A stretch of DNA of 64,000 nucleotides from Rossellomorea sp036867415 (GTDB lineage: Bacteria > Bacillota > Bacilli > Bacillales > Bacillaceae_B). Below, piece by piece: positions 17,517 through 26,429 of this stretch. The position numbers were made by a program, and so were the translations under genes. The notes under the pieces are model-generated. The model saw only the letters and a list, made by a program, of their open reading frames with translations. It was not told the origin of the DNA and ran no database searches. The stretch is taken from contig NZ_JBAJHU010000001.1 in the NCBI RefSeq assembly GCF_036867415.1, forward strand, positions 310,001-374,000. The letters run 5' to 3'. The number at the start of each line of letters is the position of its first letter. The stretch's first letter is position 1.

Positions 17517-17529
17517 GGTAAAACCCTCC

Positions 17530-17895
17530 CTATTCATCTTTTAATAGCTTAATGGCTTCTTCTGGTGTGATTTCACCATTTTCCAACATGGAGACAATCT
17601 TTTTCTCGTCTACTTCGATTTTCTTCTTCTGCACATATCCGAGGGATGAAATGATGTCCGTTAGTTTGCCTCGGACCGTCGGATACGAAATCCCCAGTTC
17701 CTTTTCAACTTCTTTGATATTCCCTCTACATGTTAAAAATACTTCCACAAAATGAAGCTGATCCTTTGATAGTGAAGCCAGTTTAGATAGTTCAAATTCA
17801 TTTTCAATCGTAGTATGACAATGGGAGCACTGCAATTTCGTAATCTTCAATGTTTTGCTGCAGACTGGACAATTTGTTATTACTTTATAAGCCAT
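17530..17895 (-). CDS. DUF2089 family protein (zinc ribbon plus winged helix-like regulator)
   Basis: A 121-aa putative transcriptional regulator. The N-terminus has a zinc-ribbon pattern: CPVC at residues 9-12 and CSHC at 23-26. The middle (LASLSKDQLHFVEVFLTCRG then IKEVEKELGISYPTVRGKL) is a helix-turn-helix of the sigma-factor region 4 type. The C-terminus ends with the short helix pair LENGEITPEEAIKLLKDE, also found in SHOCT-like proteins. AAAGGAA lies 8 bases before the ATG. It heads an operon with the two frameshifted genes below it and may be the only intact member. Confidence 0.87.
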   Translation of the reverse strand: MAYKVITNCPVCSKTLKITKLQCSHCHTTIENEFELSKLASLSKDQLHFVEVFLTCRGNIKEVEKELGISYPTVRGKLTDIISSLGYVQKKKIEVDEKKIVSMLENGEITPEEAIKLLKDE

Positions 17896-18185
17896 TTTGA
17901 AATTCCTTTCTTTTATTTGTTTTGATTATAAATCAAATAATTAAAAATGTGAATAATAAAAATTAATATATTTAATCATAAAGTTAAAATAATTAATTTA
18001 AAATAAATATTATTGATTTTTCATCTTGGAGATTCAATGCAAACAAGAAAAGGTGATTATCATATTTTTTTCTGAATTCCCCGGTAGGACAATTCCCGCA
18101 ACCGGTGCTATTATCGAAAAAGGTTTTACTCTCTTTCTGTTGAATTAATAAATTCAGGTATTAACCAAATGTAAGGAGGATTCAA

Positions 18186-18419
18186 ATGGATAAAAGAGTT
18201 CAGTTTGATTTTGAAATAGATTTTACAAATGGTGGAGGAATACAAGGGCAGGAATTCAGGCTTGATATCGATGGAGATGACATCACTGATCAAGAGCTGG
18301 CTGATTATATTGTAGAGGACATGAGGTTGCTGATGGTAGGCGAAGTGAGAATACTTAACAAAAAAATCATTAATGAAAAGCATAAACGAAAATCTGCTGA
18401 AAAGAAAACCGAACAGTAA
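18186..18419 (+). CDS. Small acidic conserved protein (77 aa)
   Basis: A 77-aa protein with AAGGAGG 8 bases before the ATG. The sequence is DFEIDFTNGGGIQGQEF followed by RLDIDGDDITDQELADYIVEDM, an acidic N-terminal beta-rich part with a basic tail (KHKRKSAEKK). In Bacillaceae I associate this type with short proteins related to the N-terminal region of cyclase-family (KynB-like) proteins, but it is too short to be an enzyme. It stands alone. Function unknown. Confidence 0.7.
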   Translation: MDKRVQFDFEIDFTNGGGIQGQEFRLDIDGDDITDQELADYIVEDMRLLMVGEVRILNKKIINEKHKRKSAEKKTEQ

Positions 18420-18607
18420 TCTTTGAGAATTTATTTCAGTTATTCCTTCGTTCCACAAAAAACGAATCATACTTCTGATCAATATTCGAGAGTGCTGTTC
18501 ATCTTGAATTTACGAAAAAATACCCTTATGCTAGCGGGGTAGTATAATGAATTGAAGAGTCCAAGGGTTATATAAAATAAAAAATTGTACAAAAAAGGAT
18601 GCATATC

Positions 18608-19996
18608 ATGCCGATTAATTCTTTTGAAAACTATCCGATGAGTTGGAAGCCATCCATTGATAAAAAGGAAAGGCCCATATATCAGGCACTCGCAGGAAAA
18701 TTGGAACAGGATATTTTAAGCGGGGTACTCATACCTGGAACAAAACTTCCTCCACAGCGGGAGCTGGCCGATTATTTAGATATGAATGTGAGTACCATTT
18801 CAAAAGCGTTTAAAGTGTGCGAGTTAAAGGGATTGTTAAGTGCAACGGTTGGAAGCGGCACATTTGTATCGTATGATGCGTTGTCGAATGCGTATTTACT
18901 TGAAGATACAAAGCCGACGTCTTTAATTGAAATGGGAGCGACTCTGCCGGATAATGCTTCTTACGGGCCGCTGCTGCTCCAACTGAACAGTATGCTGCAA
19001 GAGCCGGGTTATGAGAAATGGTTTGGTTATGGGCGGGCAGGCGAAACATTATGGCAAAAGGATGCGGCTGTAAAGCTAATCCAAAGAGGCGGGTTTGAAA
19101 CGACAGTTGATCATATATTATTTGCAAATGGAGCGCAAAATGCGATCGCTGCCACACTTGCGAGCTTATGTCAGCCTGGAGATCGCATCGGTGTTGATGA
19201 TCATACGTACCCAGGCTTGAAAACCGTTGCAGCGATGCTCAGTGTGCAGATCGTGCCGATAAAATCAGAGCACGATGAAATGAGTCCAACTGCCTTTGAA
19301 TATGCGTGTAAAAATGACAATATTAAAGGGATTTACTTGATCCCGGATTATCATAATCCGACTGCTTCCTTTATGTCTGTCGAGAATCGAAAAGTGATTG
19401 CGGCAATTGCCAAAAAGTATAATCAGTTCATCATTGAAGATGCGTCGTATCATCTCCTCAATGAAAAACCACTTCCAGCAGTCGCATCTTTTGCACCGGA
19501 ACAGGTTATCTACATTGCCAGTTTGTCTAAATCATTAGCACCGGGATTGCGGCTTGCCTATGCAGCAGTGCCGGGTCAATTTAAGGAGCGGATTTCGAAG
19601 GCACTTTATAATTTGACTATTTCCGTTTCCCCATTATTAGCAGAACTGGCGGCACGCACGATTGTATCGAATCAATTTGAACTCTTGATTCAGGGTCATC
19701 GTGAAGAAACCATTCGCAGAAACCAACTGGTCAATCGATATTTGGGAGACTATAGGTGTTTAGGTGTTGAAACAGGCATCTTTCGCTGGCTCTTATTACC
19801 AGGTACCATTACAGGTGCTGAATTTGAGAGTTTAGCTGCACGGCAGGGGGTACAAGTCTATGCGGCTGAACGTTTTGTAGTTGGAAACAGTTGTCCTGAG
19901 AGGGCTGTAAGGATTGCAGTCTGTGCCCCGGGGTCGCTCGAAGAACTTGACCAGGGATTGATGATCCTTGAACGCTTACTAAACGATCTTATCTAA
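18608..19996 (+). CDS. MocR-type regulator (GntR DNA-binding domain fused to aminotransferase-like domain)
   Basis: Transcription factor of 462 aa. Residues about 20-90 form a GntR winged helix (YQALAGKLEQDILSGVLIPG, QRELADYLDMNVSTISKAF, TVGSGTFV). The remainder is a class I aminotransferase fold with the PLP-lysine motif IASLSKSLAPGLRLAY. In this family PLP or an amine adduct acts as effector. ATG 18608 has AAAGGA 8 bases upstream; ATG 18599 overlaps that site. It is followed by a terminator and then co-directional MFS and amine oxidase genes, which are its likely targets. Confidence 0.9.
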   Translation: MPINSFENYPMSWKPSIDKKERPIYQALAGKLEQDILSGVLIPGTKLPPQRELADYLDMNVSTISKAFKVCELKGLLSATVGSGTFVSYDALSNAYLLEDTKPTSLIEMGATLPDNASYGPLLLQLNSMLQEPGYEKWFGYGRAGETLWQKDAAVKLIQRGGFETTVDHILFANGAQNAIAATLASLCQPGDRIGVDDHTYPGLKTVAAMLSVQIVPIKSEHDEMSPTAFEYACKNDNIKGIYLIPDYHNPTASFMSVENRKVIAAIAKKYNQFIIEDASYHLLNEKPLPAVASFAPEQVIYIASLSKSLAPGLRLAYAAVPGQFKERISKALYNLTISVSPLLAELAARTIVSNQFELLIQGHREETIRRNQLVNRYLGDYRCLGVETGIFRWLLLPGTITGAEFESLAARQGVQVYAAERFVVGNSCPERAVRIAVCAPGSLEELDQGLMILERLLNDLI

Positions 19997-20005
19997 TATT
20001 GTCTG

Positions 20006-20036
20006 CCATACAATTATTATATTGTATGGTTTTTTT
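20006..20036 (+). terminator. Rho-independent terminator after the MocR gene
   Basis: CCATACAAT at 20006-20014 pairs with ATTGTATGG at 20021-20029 around a 6-base loop, followed directly by seven T. It separates the regulator transcript from the transporter-oxidase pair. Confidence 0.9.
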
Positions 20037-20105
20037 GTGCGTGGTACGATAATTCAAATCAAGTTGGAGTATAAGAAATAGAATAAAAGAAAGGGAGGTT
20101 GGATT

Positions 20106-21425
20106 ATGATACCCAAAGAGAGCGGAAAAACATTAAACCCTCAATCAGCGTTGTTACAGAGCTATGTTCTTTCTCCAGAAAAACAACAACAATTATATAA
20201 AAGGACATTAATCGTTGTGGTCTTATCCCAAATTTTTGGAGGAGCCGGACTTGCTGCAGGAGTGACAGTGGGGGCCCTTCTAGCACAAGACATCTTAGGG
20301 ACAGATAGTGTTACGGGTATTCCAACTGCGTTATTTACATTAGGATCAGCAGGGGCAGCACTGCTTGTGGGGCGGCTTTCTCAAGCGTATGGACGCCGTT
20401 CCGGACTTGCAGCAGGATTTTTGGCTGGAGGCATCGGTGCCATCGGTGTAGTCATGGCAGCATTAACAAATAGCATTCTGCTTTTATTTATTTCACTGCT
20501 TATCTACGGAGCCGGCACGGCTACAAACCTGCAAGCACGCTATGCAGGAACTGACTTGGCAAACTCAACACAAAGAGCAAAGTCTATTAGTGTTGCTATG
20601 GTCGCCACTACATTTGGTGCGGTTGCAGGTCCAAACTTAGTGGATGTCATGGGCGGGTTTGCGATATCAATAGGAATTCCTGCTTTAGCCGGTCCATTTA
20701 TATTAGCTGCTGCAGCTTATTTACTTGCTGGTTTAGTCCTGTTCATTTTACTTCGTCCCGATCCCTTTATGGTTGCAAAGGCAATATCAGATGCTCAACG
20801 AACAACCGGCCGTTCACTTTCAGATGGACATTCTGAGTTGTTATCAGTAAACAGGCGGGACATTTTTGCAGGAGCCTCCGTAATGGTTCTGACTCAATTT
20901 GTGATGGTTGCCATCATGACGATGACACCCATACATATGGGACACCACGGACATGGTTTGAAAGATGTAGGGCTTGTAATTGGATTTCACATAGGTGCGA
21001 TGTTCCTGCCTTCATTAGTAACGGGTTATCTTGTTGATAAAATCGGCCGTCCTGCTATGGCTATTGCTTCTGCCATTATGCTGCTTGCGTCCGGCGTACT
21101 GGCTGCTATGGGACCTGCTGATTCGATGGCAGTACTCATTACAGCACTGGCTTTACTCGGCCTTGGCTGGAATTTCGGTTTAATCAGCGGCACAGCCATC
21201 CTTGTAGATGCAACTCCACCCACTACCCGGGCTAAGACGCAGGGTTCAGTAGATGTTTTGATTGCTTTGTCAGGGGCATTAGGAGGAGGCTTATCGGGAA
21301 TGGTTGTGGCATATTCCAGTTATGCAGCACTTTCAATGGCTGGTGCTGTGCTTTCATTAATGATTATCCCAATCATTATTTTGGCGGGTAATAATCAGAG
21401 TAAGGTTAATAAACGGAATGTTTAA
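20106..21425 (+). CDS. MFS transporter (12 membrane segments)
   Basis: Major facilitator superfamily carrier, 439 aa. After a 35-residue cytoplasmic tail come about twelve hydrophobic segments. The loop between helices 2 and 3 has GRLSQAYGRRSGL, a form of the MFS signature, and the matching loop in the second half is GYLVDKIGRPAM. AAAGGGAGG precedes the ATG by 6 bases. Its spacing of 60 bases to the amine oxidase suggests an operon. Likely drives uptake of the oxidase substrate or efflux of a toxic amine; direction cannot be told from sequence. Confidence 0.9.
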   Translation: MIPKESGKTLNPQSALLQSYVLSPEKQQQLYKRTLIVVVLSQIFGGAGLAAGVTVGALLAQDILGTDSVTGIPTALFTLGSAGAALLVGRLSQAYGRRSGLAAGFLAGGIGAIGVVMAALTNSILLLFISLLIYGAGTATNLQARYAGTDLANSTQRAKSISVAMVATTFGAVAGPNLVDVMGGFAISIGIPALAGPFILAAAAYLLAGLVLFILLRPDPFMVAKAISDAQRTTGRSLSDGHSELLSVNRRDIFAGASVMVLTQFVMVAIMTMTPIHMGHHGHGLKDVGLVIGFHIGAMFLPSLVTGYLVDKIGRPAMAIASAIMLLASGVLAAMGPADSMAVLITALALLGLGWNFGLISGTAILVDATPPTTRAKTQGSVDVLIALSGALGGGLSGMVVAYSSYAALSMAGAVLSLMIIPIIILAGNNQSKVNKRNV

Positions 21426-21485
21426 ATACGGATAGGGAAAAGCTGCAAATGTAAAACATACACACATTTGAAAGGAGGAAAAAAT

Positions 21486-22595
21486 GTGAACAATCCTGTT
21501 GTCATTGTTGGTGCTGGTTTAAGTGGCCTGCGGGCTGCGTCCCTGCTTACTGCCCAGGGCATCAAGTGTAAGGTTTTTGAGGCTAGAGACAGGATCGGCG
21601 GCAGGGTCTTGAGCACTTCGGATCCCAACAGACCCGCCCTGGGCACATTTGACCTCGGGCCGACATGGTTCTGGCCGCAGTATGAGAACATGATGGACAG
21701 CCTTGTTAAAGAACTGAATATAGATACGTTCGTTCAGTACACAAAAGGGGCGATGCTTTCAGAACGAATTCAAAACGAGCCGCCTGAGCGTTTTGTACTG
21801 CCGGAAAATTCGGGAGAAAGGTCGATTCGCTTCAAAGGAGGTGTGCAGACTCTTATTGATGCTGTAGCAGATACTATCCCCTCGGAGGTAATCGAGCTTG
21901 AAACGCGTGTTACAGCAATTCGACTGGATGATGCCGGTGCTGCCACGGTTGAGGCACACCTTGCTGATGGAACGAGAAAAAACGTTACGGCAAGTGCTGT
22001 TATCCTCGCACTGCCGCCTCGGATATTGGCGCATCATATCGAATTCTCCCCCACTCTTCTTCCAACGATTATGACTGACCTTGTAAGCAAACCCACGTGG
22101 ATGGCGGGACAGGCCAAGGCAATTGCAATCTATGATCGTCCTTTTTGGAGGGAATCAGGACTCTCCGGGTTCGCAACGAGTTGGGTCGGACCCTTACAAG
22201 AAATCCACGATGCTTCTCCTGAAACAGGATCTGGTGCATTATTTGGTTTCTTCGGAATGCCAGCGAAAACGCGCCGTGAACTGGGGGAGGATCACGTTCT
22301 GAAATTGGTCATTGATCAATTGGTTCGGCTATTTGGAACCCCAGCCCAAAACGTCAGGGCTATCCTGTACAAGGATTGGTCCACTGATTCTGAAACAGCT
22401 GTCGAGGAAGATTTGGCCCCACTTCGAAATTTCCCAAGCTATGGTCAACCACCAAAAGCAGGGGTATGGGAAGAGAAAATCCATTTTGCTGGTACAGAAA
22501 CAAATTCACAGTATGGTGGACATCTTGAAGGTGCACTTCAATCAGCTGAGCAGGCAGTTTATGAAATTGTTAATTTGAAAAACAAACCCTTATGA
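21486..22595 (+). CDS. FAD-dependent amine oxidase (flavin monoamine oxidase family)
   Basis: Flavoenzyme of 369 aa that would oxidise an amine to an aldehyde or imine with release of ammonia and peroxide. The N-terminus is a complete FAD-binding Rossmann motif (VVIVGAGLSGLRAASLL, then FEARDRIGGRV). The C-terminal signature IHFAGTETNSQYGGHLEGAL closes the FAD site. The start is GTG 21486, 7 bases after AAAGGAGG; the TTG at 21468 overlaps the binding site. At 369 aa it is shorter than typical MAOs (about 430-520), but both FAD motifs are intact. Transcribed with the MFS gene. Confidence 0.9.
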   Translation: MNNPVVIVGAGLSGLRAASLLTAQGIKCKVFEARDRIGGRVLSTSDPNRPALGTFDLGPTWFWPQYENMMDSLVKELNIDTFVQYTKGAMLSERIQNEPPERFVLPENSGERSIRFKGGVQTLIDAVADTIPSEVIELETRVTAIRLDDAGAATVEAHLADGTRKNVTASAVILALPPRILAHHIEFSPTLLPTIMTDLVSKPTWMAGQAKAIAIYDRPFWRESGLSGFATSWVGPLQEIHDASPETGSGALFGFFGMPAKTRRELGEDHVLKLVIDQLVRLFGTPAQNVRAILYKDWSTDSETAVEEDLAPLRNFPSYGQPPKAGVWEEKIHFAGTETNSQYGGHLEGALQSAEQAVYEIVNLKNKPL

Positions 22596-22781
22596 CAAGA
22601 CGCCAGTAAGCGAACGGCCACTTACTTCGCTAATGACTATCTTAAATATGAATCATTACAGATGAACATGGGGGATTGAGGAAGAACAAGATTTTATAAT
22701 CAATTTGAATAGTATAGATATATTGGAAAATCAGTATGAGGATCGATTTCGGGAATCTTGATGTCACTCCTTTTTTATTTC
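22596..22781 (+). other. Intergenic region with a short coding-like fragment
   Basis: A frame ending in TGA at about 22761 reads EEEQDFIINLNSIDILENQY followed by EDRFRES, which looks protein-like, but an upstream stop leaves only about 29 codons and no start. It may be a remnant; nothing else was recognised. Confidence 0.2.
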
Positions 22782-22840
22782 AAAGACCCGTCCCGGCATG
22801 CATTAGCGCAATCATGTATATTGGGACGGGTCTTTCCTTA
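22782..22840 (+). terminator. Rho-independent terminator
   Basis: AAAGACCCGTCCC at 22782-22794 pairs perfectly with GGGACGGGTCTTT at 22823-22835, followed by a T-rich tail. It ends the amine oxidase transcript before the Zur-controlled region. Confidence 0.85.
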
Positions 22841-22924
22841 TAAGCAGGAGCTAAGGTTCTCTTGATTTGTTCAAGCATTAATGAATATAAAACTTGATTT
22901 TAATTGATTCATATATTACAATTC

Positions 22925-22945
22925 AAATCGTAATGATTACGATTT
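22925..22945. promoter_or_regulatory. Zur box, perfect 21-bp palindrome (distal)
   Basis: Two half-sites AAATCGTAAT and ATTACGATTT around one central base. This is the B. subtilis Zur consensus, where the zinc-loaded repressor binds. It lies 200 bases before the zinc-binding lipoprotein gene, far upstream of the second box. Confidence 0.85.
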
Positions 22946-23096
22946 ATTCAATGAAATGACATAATACGCAGTAACGGCTAAAGTTTTTTGTAGACGAAAT
23001 AGATTCAAGTCAATAACATTGGATTGTTCCAGGGTAAAGAAACTGGAGATCGTCTCTACATAAAAAGAGAAGTAAACTAAAATTTTTTTACTTTTT

Positions 23097-23117
23097 AAAT
23101 CGTAATCATTACGAATA
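23097..23117. promoter_or_regulatory. Zur box (proximal)
   Basis: Left half AAATCGTAAT is perfect; the right half reads ATTACGAATA, with two mismatches to the palindrome. It lies 28 bases before the adcA start, over the likely promoter/leader region, and is presumably the main repression site. Confidence 0.85.
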
Positions 23118-23144
23118 AAGAATCAATTAATTGGAGGAGAAGAA

Positions 23145-24719
23145 ATGGTAAAGAAGATGGCAGGTTTTATAAGTTTATTCGCCCTTATTTTTGGGATGGC
23201 TGCTTGCGGGAATGTAGAGACAAATAGCAGTAAAGAAGGCAAAGATCCAAAGAATGAAAAGTTGAAGGTTTTTACTACTGTTTATCCCCTGCACTATTTT
23301 GCTGAGCAGATTGCCGGGGATGAAGCAGTGGTGGAGTCAATCTTGCCTCCGGGTTCCGATCCTCATCATTATGAACCAACGACGAAAGAGATGGTGAAAA
23401 TCGCTGAGTCCGATGCGTTCATCTTTAACGGAGCAGGTCTGGAATCTTATGCAGAGCAAATCTCGGATTCTATTCAATCTGAAGACGTGAAAATAGTGGA
23501 AGCATCTAAAGGGGCAGATCTGCTGGATCACGGCCATGAACATGAAGGGGAAGAAGGCGGTCATGAAGAAGCACATGATCATGGGGACAAAGATCCCCAC
23601 GTATGGCTGAATCCAATGCTGTCCATCCAGCTGGCCGAAAACATTAAGGATACACTGGTGGAACTTAAACCGGAAAAAAAGGAAGAGTTTAATAAAAACT
23701 TCAATGAGCTAAAAGGGACTCTTGAAGACCTGGAAGATGAGTTCCATTCAACCATTGAGAGTCTTCCAGGGAATAGAATCATTGTCTCGCATGCTGCATA
23801 CGGATACTGGGAGCAAGCCTACGGCATCGAGCAAATTGCGGTTTCCGGATTAAGTCCCAGTAATGAACCTTCCCAAAAAGAGCTGCAAAACCTTATTGAA
23901 ACGGCAGAAAAGATCGGCATGAAATACGTGCTTTTCGAACAGAATATAACACCTAAAGTGGCGGAAGTCGTTAGAAAGGAAATCGGGGCAGAAGCATTGC
24001 GTATCCACAACTTATCTGTTTTGACAGAAGAAGATGTGGATAATAACGAGGATTACTTTACACTCATGCATCAAAATTTAGAAGTATTATCAAAAGCCTT
24101 AGCTGAGCCTTCAAAAGCTTTAGAAGAATCATCAGACAGTGAACACGACCACGACCATAATCATGCTCATGACGAAGAATCAGAGAAAATCTATGAAGGA
24201 TACTTTGAAGACAGTCAAGTAAAGGACCGTTCCCTTTCTGATTGGGAAGGTGACTGGCAGTCTGTTTATCCATACCTTAAAGATGGGACCCTTGATGAAG
24301 TATTTGCCCATAAAGCAGATCATGAAGGAGATAAAACAGCGGACGAATATAAAGAATACTATGAGGAAGGGTACCAAACCGATGTCGATAGGGTCTTGAT
24401 TGAAGGAAACACCGTAACGTTCTATGAAAACGGGAAAGAAAATTCTGGTGAATACAATTATGACGGATATGAAATCCTGACCTACGATGCCGGTAACAGG
24501 GGAGTAAGATTTATATTTAAACTAGAAGGAGAATCCGGAGAACTTCCTCAGTATATCCAATTCAGTGACCATAGCATCTATCCGACAAAAGCTGCTCACT
24601 ACCATCTATATTGGGGTGACGACCGTGAAGCTTTATTAAATGAAGTCACTAACTGGCCAACCTATTATCCATCAGAAATGACAGGAGAAGACATTGCAGA
24701 TGAGATGATGGCTCATTGA
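23145..24719 (+). CDS. adcA: Zinc-binding lipoprotein, AdcA type (ZnuA domain fused to ZinT domain)
   Basis: Extracytoplasmic zinc receptor of 524 aa. Signal peptide with lipobox MAAC (Cys21). Residues 35-330 are a ZnuA-type cluster A-I fold (VFTTVYPLHYFAEQIAG, DPHHYEPTTKEM, DPHVWLNPML) with a His/Glu/Asp-rich zinc loop near residues 125-148. After a second His-rich linker (HDHDHNHAHDEE), residues from about 350 form a ZinT domain (YEGYFEDSQVKDRSLSDWEG, AAHYHLYWGDD). This two-domain form is known from streptococcal AdcA. Two Zur boxes lie upstream. No permease or ATPase is adjacent, so it must use a zinc transporter core encoded elsewhere. Confidence 0.94.
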   Translation: MVKKMAGFISLFALIFGMAACGNVETNSSKEGKDPKNEKLKVFTTVYPLHYFAEQIAGDEAVVESILPPGSDPHHYEPTTKEMVKIAESDAFIFNGAGLESYAEQISDSIQSEDVKIVEASKGADLLDHGHEHEGEEGGHEEAHDHGDKDPHVWLNPMLSIQLAENIKDTLVELKPEKKEEFNKNFNELKGTLEDLEDEFHSTIESLPGNRIIVSHAAYGYWEQAYGIEQIAVSGLSPSNEPSQKELQNLIETAEKIGMKYVLFEQNITPKVAEVVRKEIGAEALRIHNLSVLTEEDVDNNEDYFTLMHQNLEVLSKALAEPSKALEESSDSEHDHDHNHAHDEESEKIYEGYFEDSQVKDRSLSDWEGDWQSVYPYLKDGTLDEVFAHKADHEGDKTADEYKEYYEEGYQTDVDRVLIEGNTVTFYENGKENSGEYNYDGYEILTYDAGNRGVRFIFKLEGESGELPQYIQFSDHSIYPTKAAHYHLYWGDDREALLNEVTNWPTYYPSEMTGEDIADEMMAH

Positions 24720-24865
24720 TTTGAATATGAATTTCTTTATAAACGGGTTATGAATGCGTAGATTTAGAACGTATCCTAACAAACTCTAAATCTATATAGA
24801 ATAATAAATCAGACAGAGTAAAGGCAAAGAGATGATACTGTGAAATATATGTGTATTAGTTAAAT

Positions 24866-24926
24866 GAAAATCCGAACGAAAATTCAAATTCTTTAAATAG
24901 AATTCGAATTAGTTCGGATTTTTTTA
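24866..24926 (+). terminator. Rho-independent terminator after adcA
   Basis: AAATCCGAAC near 24867-24876 pairs with GTTCGGATTT at 24912-24921 with an inner AATTC/GAATT stem, followed by seven T. It shares its outer stem with the terminator at 8842. Confidence 0.8.
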
Positions 24927-24963
24927 TTTGGCTTTGTTAAAGCATGTTAGTTGATTTAGCTTA

Positions 24964-25113
24964 TTCCAGCGGTTGATTGGAGTGCAAGACGCAGACTCCT
25001 GCGGGAAAAGTAGCTTATGTGAGACCCCGCAGGAGCGAACGCGACGAGGAGGCTCACGGGCTACCCGCGGAAAGCGAAGTCTTGCACGGAAATCATTAGC
25101 GGTATTTAGAGTC
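24964..25113. repeat. Dispersed 150-bp structured repeat, copy 1
   Basis: Nearly identical to 38919-39068. The outer GTGCAAGAC and GTCTTGCAC form a perfect 9-bp inverted repeat; inside, CTCCTGCGGG pairs with CCCGCAGGAG and GTAGC with GCTAC. I have seen related GC-rich repeats between genes of many Bacillaceae. It is not coding. Similarity to copy 2 continues weakly to about 25160, where ATTTGTCC matches the boundary of the larger element at 38806. Confidence 0.85.
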
Positions 25114-25258
25114 AGCACTAAAAATGTTCGTCTTTAGGCAGTGGTTTTTAGATTTGTCCAAACCTCTTTTCTATATACGATGTGCTCCTTTTAGAGACAA
25201 CTAAAAAATCTGTCGTAATTTGTTTATTTAAAATAGTAAGAAAATTTTAAATAAACTG

Positions 25259-25320
25259 TTTACATATAACGTCATATGACGTATTATAATTTACAATATG
25301 ATGTTATGAGACATCATAAA
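25259..25320 (+). promoter_or_regulatory. frl operon promoter with two palindromic operators
   Basis: TTTACA (25259-25264) and TATTAT (25282-25287) are separated by 17 bases. A perfect 14-bp palindrome ACGTCATATGACGT fills the spacer (25269-25282), and ATGATGT...ACATCAT (25298-25317) follows the -10. Their position fits repression by the GntR-type regulator encoded at 30433. Confidence 0.65.
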
Positions 25321-25337
25321 ATCTCGGAGGTGCTTTT

Positions 25338-26369
25338 ATGACACATTCATTATCTCAATCACTAATCAAAAACAAAGGAAAGGAGGCGGCTGCCATGAAA
25401 CAAGAACATGTTAATCAAATTCAAAACGCCATTCACGCAATTGAGAAGAAAAATGTCCAAAATGTATTTTTCGTAGCTTGCGGCGGATCAATGGCATCCT
25501 TGTCTTTTGGTGACTATTTCATCACGAAAGACACTGGAAAACCCAGCTTTGTGTATACTTCCAACGAATTTGTCCATTCCGAACCTAAAGCGTTAAATGA
25601 AAACAGTTTAGTAATCCTGCGTTCTCACTCTGGCACAACACCGGAAACAGTAAAAGCAGCTACATATGCCCGGAGTGTAGGTGCTGTCACTGTCGCCATC
25701 TCTATGGATGTGGAATCTCCACTGTGCAAAGAAGCAGAATATGTCCTTCACTATAATTACAAAGATGGATCAGATGCCATCGATGGTGAAATCGGTATTT
25801 ATTACTCATTCATTTTCAAACTGCTGAAAACCCTTACAGGTGACGAAAAGTATGATAGAGGAATTGAACAATTGAGCAATCTTGGAGAATTAATCGAAGC
25901 GAATCAGGAGAAACATAAAGAAGCTGCTTTCGAATTCGGCAAGAAGAATAAGAGAGAGAAAACGATTTATACGATGGCAAGCGGCGCTTATATCCACCAT
26001 GCATACTCATTCACCAGCTGCCTGCTGATGGAAATGCTATGGATCCATTCAAATGCTATTCATTCAGGGGAATACTTCCACGGTCCGTTTGAAATCACGG
26101 ATTATGATGTGCCTTTCCTGCTGATTGTCGGTGAAGGTCCAAGTAAGCCTTTAGATCAGCGTGCGCTGGATTTCGTAACGAAATACAGTGAGAAAGTAGA
26201 AGTAGTAGACGTCAGCAAATTCGATTACAGCGGTGTGGACGATGATTTGAAAGAATATTTTGGTCCAGCCTTAACAGGTCCCGTCATGCGGCTATATGCA
26301 GATGGATTAGCAGAGCACACGGGTCACCCGCTGTCTGTTAGAAGATACATGTGGAAAATGGAGTATTAA
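25338..26369 (+). CDS. frlB: Fructosamine-6-phosphate deglycase (SIS domain)
   Basis: Splits fructosamine 6-phosphates (Amadori products) into glucose 6-phosphate and amino acid. Two SIS domains: VFFVACGGSMASLSFGDYF and LRSHSGTTPETVKAATYAR in the first, IYTMASGAYIHHAYS and MEMLWIHSNAIHSGEYFHGP in the second, with the C-terminal HPLSVRRYMWKMEY typical of FrlB. Two starts are possible: ATG 25338 (GGAGG 7 bases upstream, 343 aa) and ATG 25395 (AAAGGAGG 8 bases upstream, 324 aa). The second agrees better with the 328-aa B. subtilis FrlB. First gene of the operon. Confidence 0.92.
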   Translation: MTHSLSQSLIKNKGKEAAAMKQEHVNQIQNAIHAIEKKNVQNVFFVACGGSMASLSFGDYFITKDTGKPSFVYTSNEFVHSEPKALNENSLVILRSHSGTTPETVKAATYARSVGAVTVAISMDVESPLCKEAEYVLHYNYKDGSDAIDGEIGIYYSFIFKLLKTLTGDEKYDRGIEQLSNLGELIEANQEKHKEAAFEFGKKNKREKTIYTMASGAYIHHAYSFTSCLLMEMLWIHSNAIHSGEYFHGPFEITDYDVPFLLIVGEGPSKPLDQRALDFVTKYSEKVEVVDVSKFDYSGVDDDLKEYFGPALTGPVMRLYADGLAEHTGHPLSVRRYMWKMEY

Positions 26370-26429
26370 TTGTCATTGACATGGTGTAAAATCTATTATT
26401 AAAAATAACGGTATGGATGAGGCGATAAT

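Noticed and set aside
18126..18482. 118-codon minus-strand ORF
   Set aside because: It overlaps the 77-aa gene at 18186, which has AAGGAGG and a protein-like sequence; the antisense frame has no supported start.
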